Of a DNA stretch of 64,000 nt, positions 19,038-28,882 are shown one piece after another. Below the pieces are notes generated by a model that saw only the letters and a program-made list of their open reading frames with translations, made no database searches and was not told the origin of the DNA. The stretch lies in contig CP140044.1 in assembly GCA_039830045.1 (NCBI GenBank), forward strand, positions 552,220 to 616,219. The letters run 5' to 3'. The position numbers and the translations under genes were made by a program. Origin of the DNA: Buchnera aphidicola (Floraphis choui) (GTDB taxonomy: Bacteria; Pseudomonadota; Gammaproteobacteria; Enterobacterales; Enterobacteriaceae). Positions within the stretch are counted from its first letter, which is position 1; every line of letters starts with the position of its first letter.

Positions 19038-20330
19038 TTACACATTTCGAATAATTGTATCATTGCGATTAGGTCCAGTAGATATTATATAAATAAACAC
19101 ACCTAACAACTTTTCAATTCGAAAAATAAATTTTTTTGCTAGAATAGGGAGATTATCAAAATTAGTAATTCCACACGTATTATCATTCCAACCTTGTATT
19201 ATTTCGTATATAGGTTCAATCATTTCCCATTCTTTAAAACAACAAGGAATTTTATCATTTCTTAAATTACTGACTCTATTTTTATAACCTATACAAACCT
19301 TAATTTCTTTTAAATTGTCTAATACATCTAATTTAGTCAAACACAACTTAGAAAAAGAATTAATTTGTATAGATTTTTTAAGTAATATTATATCCAACCA
19401 ACCGGATCGACGCTTTCTTCCCGTAGTAGAACCAAATTCATTTCCTTTTTTACAAAAATAAGCATCTAAATCACCAAAGACCTCTGTTGGAAAAGGACCA
19501 TTTCCAACTCTGGTAGAATATGACTTCATAACTCCAAATACGTTATTTATTTTAATAGGTCCTATTCCAGAACCCGTACATACTCCACCAAACGTACTAT
19601 TAGAAGAAGTAACGTATGGATACATACCGTGATCTATATCTAATAAAGCTCCTTGAGCACCTTCAAATACAATGGACTTATTATCGTTTTGAGCTTGTTT
19701 TAAAATTTCTGAAACATCATCAGATATTTTTATAAATACATCTTTTATTTTTAAAATATTGTTAATAATATTATTATAATTAATACCTTCAACATGATAA
19801 AAATTTATTAATTGATGATTATAATAATCTACGTTATCTCGTAACTGACGAGAAAAAAAAGCCCAATCTTTTAAATCACCTACACGTAATCCCCTTCTAG
19901 CTACTTTATCTTCATAAGCAGGGCCAATACCACATTTAGTTGTTCCAATAGAAAAACTTCCTCGTTTTCTCTCTCTAGCTATGTCCATAGCAATATGATA
20001 ATCTAATATTAAATGACATGATTCTGATACAATTATACGATCTTTAACGTTATAATTATATTTTTCTAACATATTTATTTCATCAATAAAGTGAAAAGGT
20101 GATAGAACGACACCATTAGCTACTATTACTACAACATTACTATGTAAAATTCCAGAAGGCAAAATATGCAAAACAATTTTTTTTCTATTAACAACTAGCG
20201 TATGTCCAGCATTGTGCCCTCCTTGATACCGAACAACATAATTTGCATCTTTAGTTAAAAAATCTACAATCTTCCCTTTTCCTTCATCTCCCCATTGAGC
20301 TCCTAAAATAACAACGTTTTTTTTTGTCAT
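19038..20330 (-). CDS. purA: Adenylosuccinate synthetase
   Basis: It makes adenylosuccinate from IMP, aspartate and GTP, the first step from IMP to AMP. The product is 430 residues (E. coli 432). The P-loop is GAQWGDEGKGK at about 10-20 and NAGHTLVV follows. GTTKCGIGPAYEDK and the base-recognition STGPNRNDTI at the C-terminus are intact. It lies just downstream of hflK-hflC in the same direction, as in E. coli. Confidence 0.97.
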   Translation of the reverse strand: MTKKNVVILGAQWGDEGKGKIVDFLTKDANYVVRYQGGHNAGHTLVVNRKKIVLHILPSGILHSNVVVIVANGVVLSPFHFIDEINMLEKYNYNVKDRIIVSESCHLILDYHIAMDIARERKRGSFSIGTTKCGIGPAYEDKVARRGLRVGDLKDWAFFSRQLRDNVDYYNHQLINFYHVEGINYNNIINNILKIKDVFIKISDDVSEILKQAQNDNKSIVFEGAQGALLDIDHGMYPYVTSSNSTFGGVCTGSGIGPIKINNVFGVMKSYSTRVGNGPFPTEVFGDLDAYFCKKGNEFGSTTGRKRRSGWLDIILLKKSIQINSFSKLCLTKLDVLDNLKEIKVCIGYKNRVSNLRNDKIPCCFKEWEMIEPIYEIIQGWNDNTCGITNFDNLPILAKKFIFRIEKLLGVFIYIISTGPNRNDTIIRNV

Positions 20331-20394
20331 TAAGTAATTACCTATTTTGTATAAATTTAATATGAATATATTATTTTATATAAAAATTAATATA

Positions 20395-21375
20395 TTATTG
20401 AAACTTTTTCATATATTTAAAAAAATAATTATTTTCTGGATTAATTATAAAAATATCTTGTCCACTCTCAAAACTTTTTTCATAAGCTCGAAGACTACGA
20501 ATAAAACTATAAAAATCAGGTTCTTGATTAAAAGAACTAGAAAATAATTTAGACACTTCCGATTCTCCTTCACCTCTTATAATTAAAGCTTTGCGTTGTG
20601 CTTCTGATAATACTTTAGTTACTTCGTAGTCAGCAAAAGCTTTCAATTTTTCTGCTTCTTCTTGACCTTTCGAACGTTGACTTCTAGCTACAGCTTCACG
20701 TTCTGCTCTCATTCTATTATATATCGCATCAGACACTTCAATAGGCAAATTAATTTGCTTAATACGCACATCAATAACCTTAATTCCTAATTCAGTCATA
20801 CTATTAGTATTAATTAATATTTTGCTATATTTGTTATTTTTTTTATCTAACATCATATATTCATTTTGTTTTGCATCATTATCAAAAGCATAATCTATAC
20901 TTCCAGTATTTAAAGCATCTCTTACATCAGTAGTTAACCTTCCTCTAGAATCAGTAACAATTTCTTTTACATTAAGTCGTCCCATTTCTGAACGTAATCT
21001 ATCACTAAACTTACGCTTTAATAATATTTCTGCTTGAGATATATCACCTCCTCCTGTAGCTAAATAATATCGACTAAAATCGCTAATATTCCATTTTATA
21101 TAAGAATCAACAATTAAATCTTTTTTTTCTCTCGTAACAAAACGATCTGCTTGATTATCCATAGTCTGAATCCTAGAATCTAACATCTTAACTATATCAA
21201 TTAATGGAAATTTAACATGCAAACCGGGATCGTAAACTATTGGTTGATCTTGACTATTACGTAATACTTTTCCAAATCGCAATACAATACCTCTTTGTCC
21301 CTCTTGAACAATAAATAAGCATAAAAATAAAAAGACACATATTATACTAAATGTTACTGTAAATACTTTATTCAT
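20395..21375 (-). CDS. hflC: HflC, FtsH protease regulator
   Basis: This is one of two SPFH/band-7 proteins that form a large periplasm-facing cage around the FtsH protease. The 326 residues (E. coli 334) start with one membrane segment (about 5-22), followed by QRGIVLRFGKVLR and the SPFH domain. A helical Arg/Glu/Ala-rich stretch (MRAEREAVARSQRSKGQEEAEK) comes next. It begins three bases after the hflK stop. No ftsH is in this window. Confidence 0.95.
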   Translation of the reverse strand: MNKVFTVTFSIICVFLFLCLFIVQEGQRGIVLRFGKVLRNSQDQPIVYDPGLHVKFPLIDIVKMLDSRIQTMDNQADRFVTREKKDLIVDSYIKWNISDFSRYYLATGGGDISQAEILLKRKFSDRLRSEMGRLNVKEIVTDSRGRLTTDVRDALNTGSIDYAFDNDAKQNEYMMLDKKNNKYSKILINTNSMTELGIKVIDVRIKQINLPIEVSDAIYNRMRAEREAVARSQRSKGQEEAEKLKAFADYEVTKVLSEAQRKALIIRGEGESEVSKLFSSSFNQEPDFYSFIRSLRAYEKSFESGQDIFIINPENNYFFKYMKKFQ

Positions 21376-21378
21376 ATT

Positions 21379-22596
21379 TTACTCACGTCCTTTTCTTGGA
21401 AAATCAGCTCTAATAGAATGTGTTTTTCTTTTATCTATCACATTTTTAGATGGTACATTAGAAACTACATTACTTTTATTTTCTTTTGGAAAAGTAGGAA
21501 CGTGTTTTATAGAAACGTTTTTTTTACTAAAATTATAATTATCACGCTTTAAAAAAGTATTATTTTTAAAAAACAAATTATCTAAAGATAACAATAACGT
21601 ATTGTTATTAATAAATATTTTTTTAACATTACTAAATATTTTTTCCATAGACTCAATATATAATCTTTTTACAGTAATCGTTTTTGAAGCTCTATATGCA
21701 GGTAATATTTTCGAAAATCTTACTACTTCTCCTCGTGCTTCTGATATTATACGAGACTTATAAGCTCTTGCTTCTTCTAAAATGCGTTGTGCCTGACCAC
21801 TAGCTTTTGGCTGAACTTCATTTACATATGCTTCTGCTTCTCTGATATACTGTTCTCTATTTTCTCTAGCAGCAATAGCATCATCAAATGCAGATTTTAC
21901 TTCTTCAGGTGGACGAGCAGTTTGAAAATTTACATCTAATATAGTAATTCCCATATTATATGGTTTTATTGTTTTTTCTATTTCTTTTTGTGTATCACTT
22001 CTTACTATAGTACGGCCTTCAGTCAATACTCGATCCATAGTAGAATGACCTATAACACCGCGTAATGCACTATCAGTAGCTTCTCTTAAACTATCATCAG
22101 GATTAGTTACTGAAAACAAATATTGTGATGGATTAGTAATACGATACTGAACATTCATTTCTACTCGTACAACATTTTCGTCAGATGTTAACATAATACC
22201 AGATGTAGCTAATTCTTTTACTGATTTAACATTTATAGGAATTACTTGATCAATAAAAACAGGTCTCCAATTTAAACCAGGTTCTACTAAATGACTAAAC
22301 TTTCCAAAATGTGTAATTACACCACGTTCTGCTTCTTTAATAGTGTAAAAACCATTAACTATAAAAAATAAAAAAATTGTTGAAAAAATTAATATTATAG
22401 GACTTTTAACGCATTTAAATGATCCTGAATGATTACAAAATAATTTTGTTTTCATTTTTAAAAAATAAAAAAATTTTTTTAACTCAATAAGAGTAAATAT
22501 TCCATTCTTTTTATTTTTAGAATTTTCTGAATTTCGATTTTTATCGCTCCAAGGATCTAGTTCAGGTTTATCATTACTAGGCTGATTCCAGACCAT
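21379..22596 (-). CDS. hflK: HflK, FtsH protease regulator
   Basis: This partner of HflC is 405 residues from the ATG at 22596 (E. coli 419). That start gives VWNQPSNDKPELDPW, matching the E. coli N-terminus, and has GGAGA six bases upstream; an in-frame ATG 12 bases earlier has no ribosome site. A membrane segment lies at about 65-85, then EAERGVITHFGKF and the SPFH domain. The glycine-rich N-terminal region of E. coli is replaced by a short Lys/Asn-rich one. hfq and hflX, which precede it in E. coli, are missing. Confidence 0.95.
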   Translation of the reverse strand: MVWNQPSNDKPELDPWSDKNRNSENSKNKKNGIFTLIELKKFFYFLKMKTKLFCNHSGSFKCVKSPIILIFSTIFLFFIVNGFYTIKEAERGVITHFGKFSHLVEPGLNWRPVFIDQVIPINVKSVKELATSGIMLTSDENVVRVEMNVQYRITNPSQYLFSVTNPDDSLREATDSALRGVIGHSTMDRVLTEGRTIVRSDTQKEIEKTIKPYNMGITILDVNFQTARPPEEVKSAFDDAIAARENREQYIREAEAYVNEVQPKASGQAQRILEEARAYKSRIISEARGEVVRFSKILPAYRASKTITVKRLYIESMEKIFSNVKKIFINNNTLLLSLDNLFFKNNTFLKRDNYNFSKKNVSIKHVPTFPKENKSNVVSNVPSKNVIDKRKTHSIRADFPRKGRE

Positions 22597-22853
22597 GCTT
22601 ATCTCCATATATTGTTTTATTACTGCAAAACTAAAGAAAAGTTCTAGATAAATTATTTTACATAATATTAAATTGTTTTAACTTTAATATAAACAATTAT
22701 ATAAATATATAAATTATATATGAAATAATATTACCATATATTAGTTAAATAGTTAAAATCGTATAAAAATTAAATTAATATATAAAAATTTAATAAATCA
22801 TAAAATAAAAAAGATCTTTAAAATAATATTAAAGTATACACTAACTTTTAAAA

Positions 22854-23789
22854 TTATGAAGCTTTAAGAACTTTAACTATCTGATTACACAAATCATCTA
22901 AATTATCATTATTTATTAATTTATTTATATTATTCCAATTTTTTAACCACGTTAATTGATTTTTAGCTAGTGTTTTAGTAGCAGCAATTGATTTGCATAT
23001 CATTTCATCATAACCTAATTGTTTTATAAGATAATTCCACATTTGTTTATATCCTACACAACGCATAGAAGGCAAATTAACATTTAAATCTCCACGATTT
23101 AATAAACCTTCAACTTCATTTTGAAATCCAAGCGATAGCATCCTTCTAAATCGAAAACATATATTATTAACTAACCACTCTTTACTTTTTGGAAGAATTG
23201 AAAATTGAACAACTTTATAAGGAAATTGATAATTTTTAAACTTTGTTAATTCGGTTAATGTTCGTCCAGATACATAAAAGATCTCTAAAGCTCTTAAAAT
23301 TCTTTGAAAATCATTAGGATGAATTCTTTTTGAAGATTCAAAATCAACTTTTTTTAATTTATTATATAAAAATTCTTTATTCTTATTTTCTGAATATAAA
23401 TACGAACGGACACTATGATTAGAAGGAGGCAACTTAGGTAATCCTTCTAATAATATTTTAAAATAAAACATAGTTCCTCCAACTAACAAAGGTATTTTCC
23501 CTAAAGAAAAAATATGTTTTATCGATTCAAAAACATCTTTTTGAAATTCACCTACAGAATATACATCTATAGGATCTTTAATGTTTATTAAATAGTAAGG
23601 ATTATGTAATAACTCTAAACTTGTAGGTTTTGCTGTACCAATATCCATTCCACGATAAATTAACGCTGAATCAACACTAATCAACTCAATTGGAATCAAT
23701 TTCCTTAATTTTTTTGCAAGAACACTTTTTCCACATGCAGTAGGACCCATCAAAAATATTACTAATGGAGTTTTTAGCTTTATAATCAT
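22854..23789 (-). CDS. miaA: tRNA dimethylallyltransferase
   Basis: It adds the isopentenyl group to A37 of tRNAs that read UNN codons. The product is 311 residues (E. coli 316). The P-loop MGPTACGKSVLAK is at about 14-26, and SVDSALIYRGMDIGTAKP and LVGGTMFYFK are typical. In E. coli the gene sits between mutL and hfq. Neither is present here: a 245-base gap leads to hflK and 1,440 bases without genes lie upstream. Confidence 0.96.
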   Translation of the reverse strand: MIIKLKTPLVIFLMGPTACGKSVLAKKLRKLIPIELISVDSALIYRGMDIGTAKPTSLELLHNPYYLINIKDPIDVYSVGEFQKDVFESIKHIFSLGKIPLLVGGTMFYFKILLEGLPKLPPSNHSVRSYLYSENKNKEFLYNKLKKVDFESSKRIHPNDFQRILRALEIFYVSGRTLTELTKFKNYQFPYKVVQFSILPKSKEWLVNNICFRFRRMLSLGFQNEVEGLLNRGDLNVNLPSMRCVGYKQMWNYLIKQLGYDEMICKSIAATKTLAKNQLTWLKNWNNINKLINNDNLDDLCNQIVKVLKAS

Positions 23790-25229
23790 ATTTTTATAAA
23801 TTTAACATCATGTCAGCATCAATAGATTCTAAAAAATTAAAATAAAGGTATTTTAGATTTTGTGTAATATTTTCAAATTCTAATAATAACAATATAATTT
23901 ATAAATTATCCAATATAAAATATTAATTTTAATAGTATCTACATTTTTATAATTAATATTAACCATGTTAATTTCTTATTTTAAATTAAATAGTTTAATA
24001 CATTTTAAATAATATTATTTAAATCTTGTTAAAATAAAACAAATAAAATATAATCTAGTTATATTAAAAACTAGCTTGAATCAACGTTATAAAATTACGT
24101 TTTATAAAAATTTACATTTAACTAAAAAAATTTTAAATAATAAAACAAAATACTAAAATGTATTAATTTAGAATTTTGCAATATTGTTAACTTTAACTAT
24201 AACTTACACTAAAGCCAAATACTTTTCTGTAAATTCAATAATTAGAATAATAATTATTATTATTTTGAATTAATAACTATTTTAAAAAATTTATCTACAT
24301 GATAACTTTAAATTTAATGTATTAAAGTGTAACAACATACTAAATTTCTCAAATTTCTTAAAATCTATTTGTATTTTTAAAATTATAATAAAAAATTATG
24401 AATCTCTTTATCAACAATAATAAATAAATTAACGTTAAAATTTATATACTGCATATAAATTTTGAAACACTTATATTTAAAAATATTAAATTAATATTTA
24501 ATACATTTAATATTAATTTCTTAATGTAAAATATAGAAACCTCAAACAATTTTTAAATATGCTTCTTTTACTTAATTAAAAAATATAATAAATAAAACTG
24601 TTAAAACCATACAACTATTAATATAAACAAAATATATAAATTTTAAACGTTTATATTCTTATATTCATAATTAATAAGTATTTTATTTAATTTATCTTTA
24701 AAAAAAGATACAAAAAGAATTTTAATTAAAATATTAAACTAACAATAACCAATTCTTATTACGAAATCCAAAATAGTAATTACTCTAAATATTTTACAAA
24801 ATAATTTCTTCTAATCAAATAATATACTAATATGAAGTTAAATATTCCCAAATTTTACGTTAATTATACATCAAATTAACTATATGTAATTTACTATGTA
24901 TCATACCAATATTCAACGAATCTTAAATAAAGAAATCTACATTATTTTAAATTATATTTTTATAGTAAATATTAAAAATATTATAAATCTAATATAACTC
25001 CGATCATTTTATTAATAATACTAAAATAAATACACACTACATTTTAGACAATCAAAATTATTAATTTTTAAAATCATTAATTAAATTCAACATATATTTT
25101 TTAAATGCAAAAATAATTAAAAACTAAATACACTATAATTAAAGATCATAAATAAACCTACAAATATAGATAAATTAACAAATGAAATTATTTACACATA
25201 TTTTTCAATCTTAATATTAAAATTATTGA
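23790..25229. other. 1.44-kb gene-free region between mtlD and miaA
   Basis: This is the largest non-coding stretch in the window. No frame of useful length is open on either strand, and there is no tRNA, no GC-bearing hairpin and no repeat that stands out. In E. coli mutL (about 1.85 kb) lies immediately upstream of miaA, so the most likely explanation is a fully eroded mutL. I could not recognise any MutL motif by eye. Confidence 0.5.
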
Positions 25230-26390
25230 TTATATACAATTCATTTTAAATAAATAAAAATACTTATTAATTAAATTAATAATAGGTAATTTTAGATCCA
25301 ACCCACTAATTTTTGACAAAATATAATTAATTCCTTTATTTTTAATTAAATAGTTTAATTGTATCGATTCATTATCATATACGTTTGTATAACACAATGC
25401 AGCTGAAATGCCTTTTATTAAATTAATATTAGAACATCGATACTCTAAAGTTCCTAAAAGAGGTTTTATTAAACGATCATCATTATGCAATTTTCTTAAA
25501 GGATTTCTACCAACTCTAATAACATCATCAATTAAAAAAGAATTTTTAAATCTAGACAAAATCGAATTAATATAGCGATTATGTACACATTTATCAAAAT
25601 TATGTCGAGACGTTAATACATTTCCACTTTCATTCATTGCACCATGTACAACATCAAATATATTTTGATCTGAAATAGAAGTATATATATTAGTATATCC
25701 ATGTAATAAACCTAAATATGCAGTAATCGCATGTCCAGTGTTTAATGTAAATAGTTTTCTTTCACTATAAGCATCTAAATTATTACTAAGTTGCATATCA
25801 ATAATATTAGGAATATTACCTTTAAATTGATTTATATCACATATTAACTCTTTAAACTGTTCCACTTTTACAAACAATATATTATTTTTTCCTATCTTAT
25901 CAAATGATACAATTCTATCTACTACTGAATCTACAAATCCAATGTTATCTTCTAAATATCTATGATATTCTTTCGATAAAATACTCAAGATATATTTTTT
26001 TAGCATTGAACTGCAACGAAAATAGTTTTCACATGCAATAATATTTACTAAATTATCTTTTCCAATTTTTATTTTATATTCTATTCCTTTTGCAAGTAAA
26101 GTTGCTAAAGAACGAATAGCATGGACTCCTACTGCTGTTGTAATTATATCTGATTCTGCTATAACAGATAAAATATCAGGATGATTAATATGTATAGCTT
26201 TTATTCCTTTAATTTTATCTAAATAAGAATTACTACCTAATATTTCAATATCATATTCATGATATAAATTAATAGCATCAACAACTTCTTGATTAATATC
26301 AGAAAAAGTTAAATCAAATCCTGAATGTACTAATATTTGACCAATAAATCCTCGACCGATATTTCCAGCGCCAAAATGTAATGCTTTCAT
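25230..26390 (-). CDS. mtlD: Mannitol-1-phosphate 5-dehydrogenase
   Basis: It oxidises mannitol 1-phosphate to fructose 6-phosphate with NAD+. The product is 386 residues from the ATG at 26390 (E. coli 382). That start is preferred over an upstream in-frame TTG because it matches the family start KALHFGAGNIGRGFIG and has GGAAA upstream. LFTLNTGHA and KPLLGTLEY are further family blocks. It follows mtlA (106 bases), while mtlR, last in the E. coli operon, is absent. Confidence 0.96.
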   Translation of the reverse strand: MKALHFGAGNIGRGFIGQILVHSGFDLTFSDINQEVVDAINLYHEYDIEILGSNSYLDKIKGIKAIHINHPDILSVIAESDIITTAVGVHAIRSLATLLAKGIEYKIKIGKDNLVNIIACENYFRCSSMLKKYILSILSKEYHRYLEDNIGFVDSVVDRIVSFDKIGKNNILFVKVEQFKELICDINQFKGNIPNIIDMQLSNNLDAYSERKLFTLNTGHAITAYLGLLHGYTNIYTSISDQNIFDVVHGAMNESGNVLTSRHNFDKCVHNRYINSILSRFKNSFLIDDVIRVGRNPLRKLHNDDRLIKPLLGTLEYRCSNINLIKGISAALCYTNVYDNESIQLNYLIKNKGINYILSKISGLDLKLPIINLINKYFYLFKMNCI

Positions 26391-26496
26391 TATTATTTCC
26401 AATATGAAATGTATTACGTAAAATAATATTCTTATTAATCATAAAAATATTTATTTTCTAAATTTTATCGAATTTTAATACTTATTATACAATGTG

Positions 26497-28401
26497 CTAC
26501 GAAAACAATTTTAATATATCATTTACATTATTTGTATTAGATAAATTTTTAATTATTTTACCATTATCTAAAATACTTGTAATATTACTTACTACCATTA
26601 CATGCTCATTATTACGAGCTGCAATACCAATCACTAAAAAAGCGATATCATCAGGATGATCTCCAAAATGTACGCCTTTTGGAAATTGACAGAAAATTGC
26701 TCCAGTTTTCAATATAGAATCTTTTGCTTGTATAGTACCATGAGGTAACGCTATGGATTCTCCTAACCATGTAGACATCATTTCTTCCCTTTCTAACATC
26801 GCTGAAATGTATTCTTTTTTTACATATCCTTGATTTACTAATTGCATACCTATAAATTTAATAGCTTCTTCTTTATTCTTAGCAGTTTGATTTAAAAATA
26901 TATTTTTTTTAGTAAAATAAAACAGATTTTGAGGTTTTGAAATTTCTTTTCGTACTTTAATTTCATTATTATAGTTATTTTCAATATTATAAATATTATT
27001 TTCAACTAACTGCTTTCCTAATCTTTTATAAAACTTATTATCTAAAAAATTATTCAAAGATATGTGAATAGATTGCGGGTGTTGCATTATTGCTCTTTCA
27101 GTAAGATTTTTATGAGTAATAACTAAATCAGCATCATTAGGAATAGAATCAATAGCAGAATTAATAACAACAAGGTTAATATTTAAATCTTGTAATATTT
27201 TTTTTAATATTCCCGCACCTATTGCACTAGAACCCATTCCAGCATCACAAGCAACAATTATTTTTTTAATTTTTTTAGTAAATTTAAATCTACTATCACT
27301 TTTCATTACATTAGAACGAAACTCTAAACCTTGTTTTACACTTTTTTCTGGTATTTTTACCACAGTTTTTTTATGCTTTACATTAAAAATTTTTAATATT
27401 AAAAAAGATACTAAAAAAGACACTAAAAAAGACGACATCACTGAAAAAATATTGACAAAATACAAACCCTTTGGAGTCATAGCTAAAATTGATATGATAG
27501 ATCCTGGAGAAGCAGTTGACATTAACCCACCATTAAATAACATTAATACAAATATGTTAGTCATTCCACCTAAAATTAATGCTATAATTAATTTTGGATT
27601 AAGTAATACATAAGGAAAATATATTTCATGTATTCCTCCTAATAATTGAATAATAATAGCATTTCTTAAAGAATATTTAATATCTTTATTACTATGTTCT
27701 AAAAATAATAATGTCATTAATACACCAATTCCAGGACCTGGATTTGATTCAATTAAAAAAAATAAAGATTTATTAAATATATCTACTTCTTGCATACCTA
27801 AAGAAGAAAAAATACCATGATTAATAGCGTTATTTAAAAATAATATTTTTGCAGGTTCAACAATAATTGAAATCAAGGGTAAAAAATTGTTTTCAATCAT
27901 TAAATGAACACCATATTCTAAAATATTAGAAAATCTTTCAATACTTGGACCTATAATGAAAAAAGATACTATTGACAATAGTATTCCAATGATTCCAGCT
28001 GAAAAATTATTTACTAACATTTCAAAACTACTTGAAATTTTATCTTTAATACTTCTATCAAACCAAAAAATAATCCATCCACCTAGCGGGCCAATTATCA
28101 TAGCTCCTAACAACATTGGCAAAGTAGTATTAGTAATAGCACCAATAATAGCTACACTTCCGACAATAGCTCCTCTTTTTCCATTTATTAATCGCCCACC
28201 GGTACTAGCAATCAAAATTGGAAAAAGATAGATAACCATTGGATTAATTACTTTTTCTAAATTTTTATTTGGAATCCATCCAGAATTAAGAAATAATCCA
28301 CTAATTAATCCCCATGCAATAAAAGCACTAATATTTGGCATAATCATTTTACTTAAAAATCGACCAATATTTTGAATTTTAACTTTTATTAACATTGACA
28401 T
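26497..28401 (-). CDS. mtlA: Mannitol-specific PTS enzyme IICBA
   Basis: It takes up mannitol and phosphorylates it to mannitol 1-phosphate. The 634 residues (E. coli 637) keep all three domains in order. The membrane IIC part spans about 1-340 and has GGIHEIYFPYV at about 255-265. The IIB domain has its phospho-cysteine at C385 in VACDAGMGSS. The IIA domain has its phospho-histidine at H553 in ALPHGT. AAGGG precedes the ATG. It needs the general PTS proteins, which are not in this window. It may import sugar alcohol supplied by the host. Confidence 0.97.
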   Translation of the reverse strand: MSMLIKVKIQNIGRFLSKMIMPNISAFIAWGLISGLFLNSGWIPNKNLEKVINPMVIYLFPILIASTGGRLINGKRGAIVGSVAIIGAITNTTLPMLLGAMIIGPLGGWIIFWFDRSIKDKISSSFEMLVNNFSAGIIGILLSIVSFFIIGPSIERFSNILEYGVHLMIENNFLPLISIIVEPAKILFLNNAINHGIFSSLGMQEVDIFNKSLFFLIESNPGPGIGVLMTLLFLEHSNKDIKYSLRNAIIIQLLGGIHEIYFPYVLLNPKLIIALILGGMTNIFVLMLFNGGLMSTASPGSIISILAMTPKGLYFVNIFSVMSSFLVSFLVSFLILKIFNVKHKKTVVKIPEKSVKQGLEFRSNVMKSDSRFKFTKKIKKIIVACDAGMGSSAIGAGILKKILQDLNINLVVINSAIDSIPNDADLVITHKNLTERAIMQHPQSIHISLNNFLDNKFYKRLGKQLVENNIYNIENNYNNEIKVRKEISKPQNLFYFTKKNIFLNQTAKNKEEAIKFIGMQLVNQGYVKKEYISAMLEREEMMSTWLGESIALPHGTIQAKDSILKTGAIFCQFPKGVHFGDHPDDIAFLVIGIAARNNEHVMVVSNITSILDNGKIIKNLSNTNNVNDILKLFS

Positions 28402-28882
28402 ACTTTTTTCCCTTACTTCATTAATTAAATTTATAAAAATAACTATTTTTTAAAATATAAACATAAAATATAAAATGTTAAAATGTTAAAATGGGCATAT
28501 AAACACTATTTCTTAATATTAAAATAATTCTATTAAATAAATTAAAAAAGATATATTTACGTAATTTGATCAACTATTATAAATAAATGTTTTATATTAA
28601 AAAATTAAATATTCTTATAAAAATTATGCCACTAAAAATTAAAATTTAAAAAATTAATAGCGAATCAAAACTCTTTTAGTCAGTATTATTTACTATATTC
28701 TCAAAAATTCAATTATATATTTTAACAAAATTAAACTTTAAACATTACACTTAAAATTATTTTATAAAATTACTATAATAATGTATCAAAACATAAAATA
28801 AGTACTATAAATTTAAAATACTTTATACTTATAAGACGTTATAAACATTATTTTAGTAATACAATCAAATATATATATAAAA
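28402..28882. other. Intergenic region pgi-mtlA
   Basis: This 481-base AT-rich spacer between two minus-strand genes must contain the mtlA promoter. I see no CRP-like or other operator, no hairpin of note, and no gene. Confidence 0.5.

Noticed and set aside
20347..20547. Plus-strand frame over the end of hflC
   Set aside because: It is antisense to hflC, low-complexity Ile/Lys/Asn content, and has no ribosome site.
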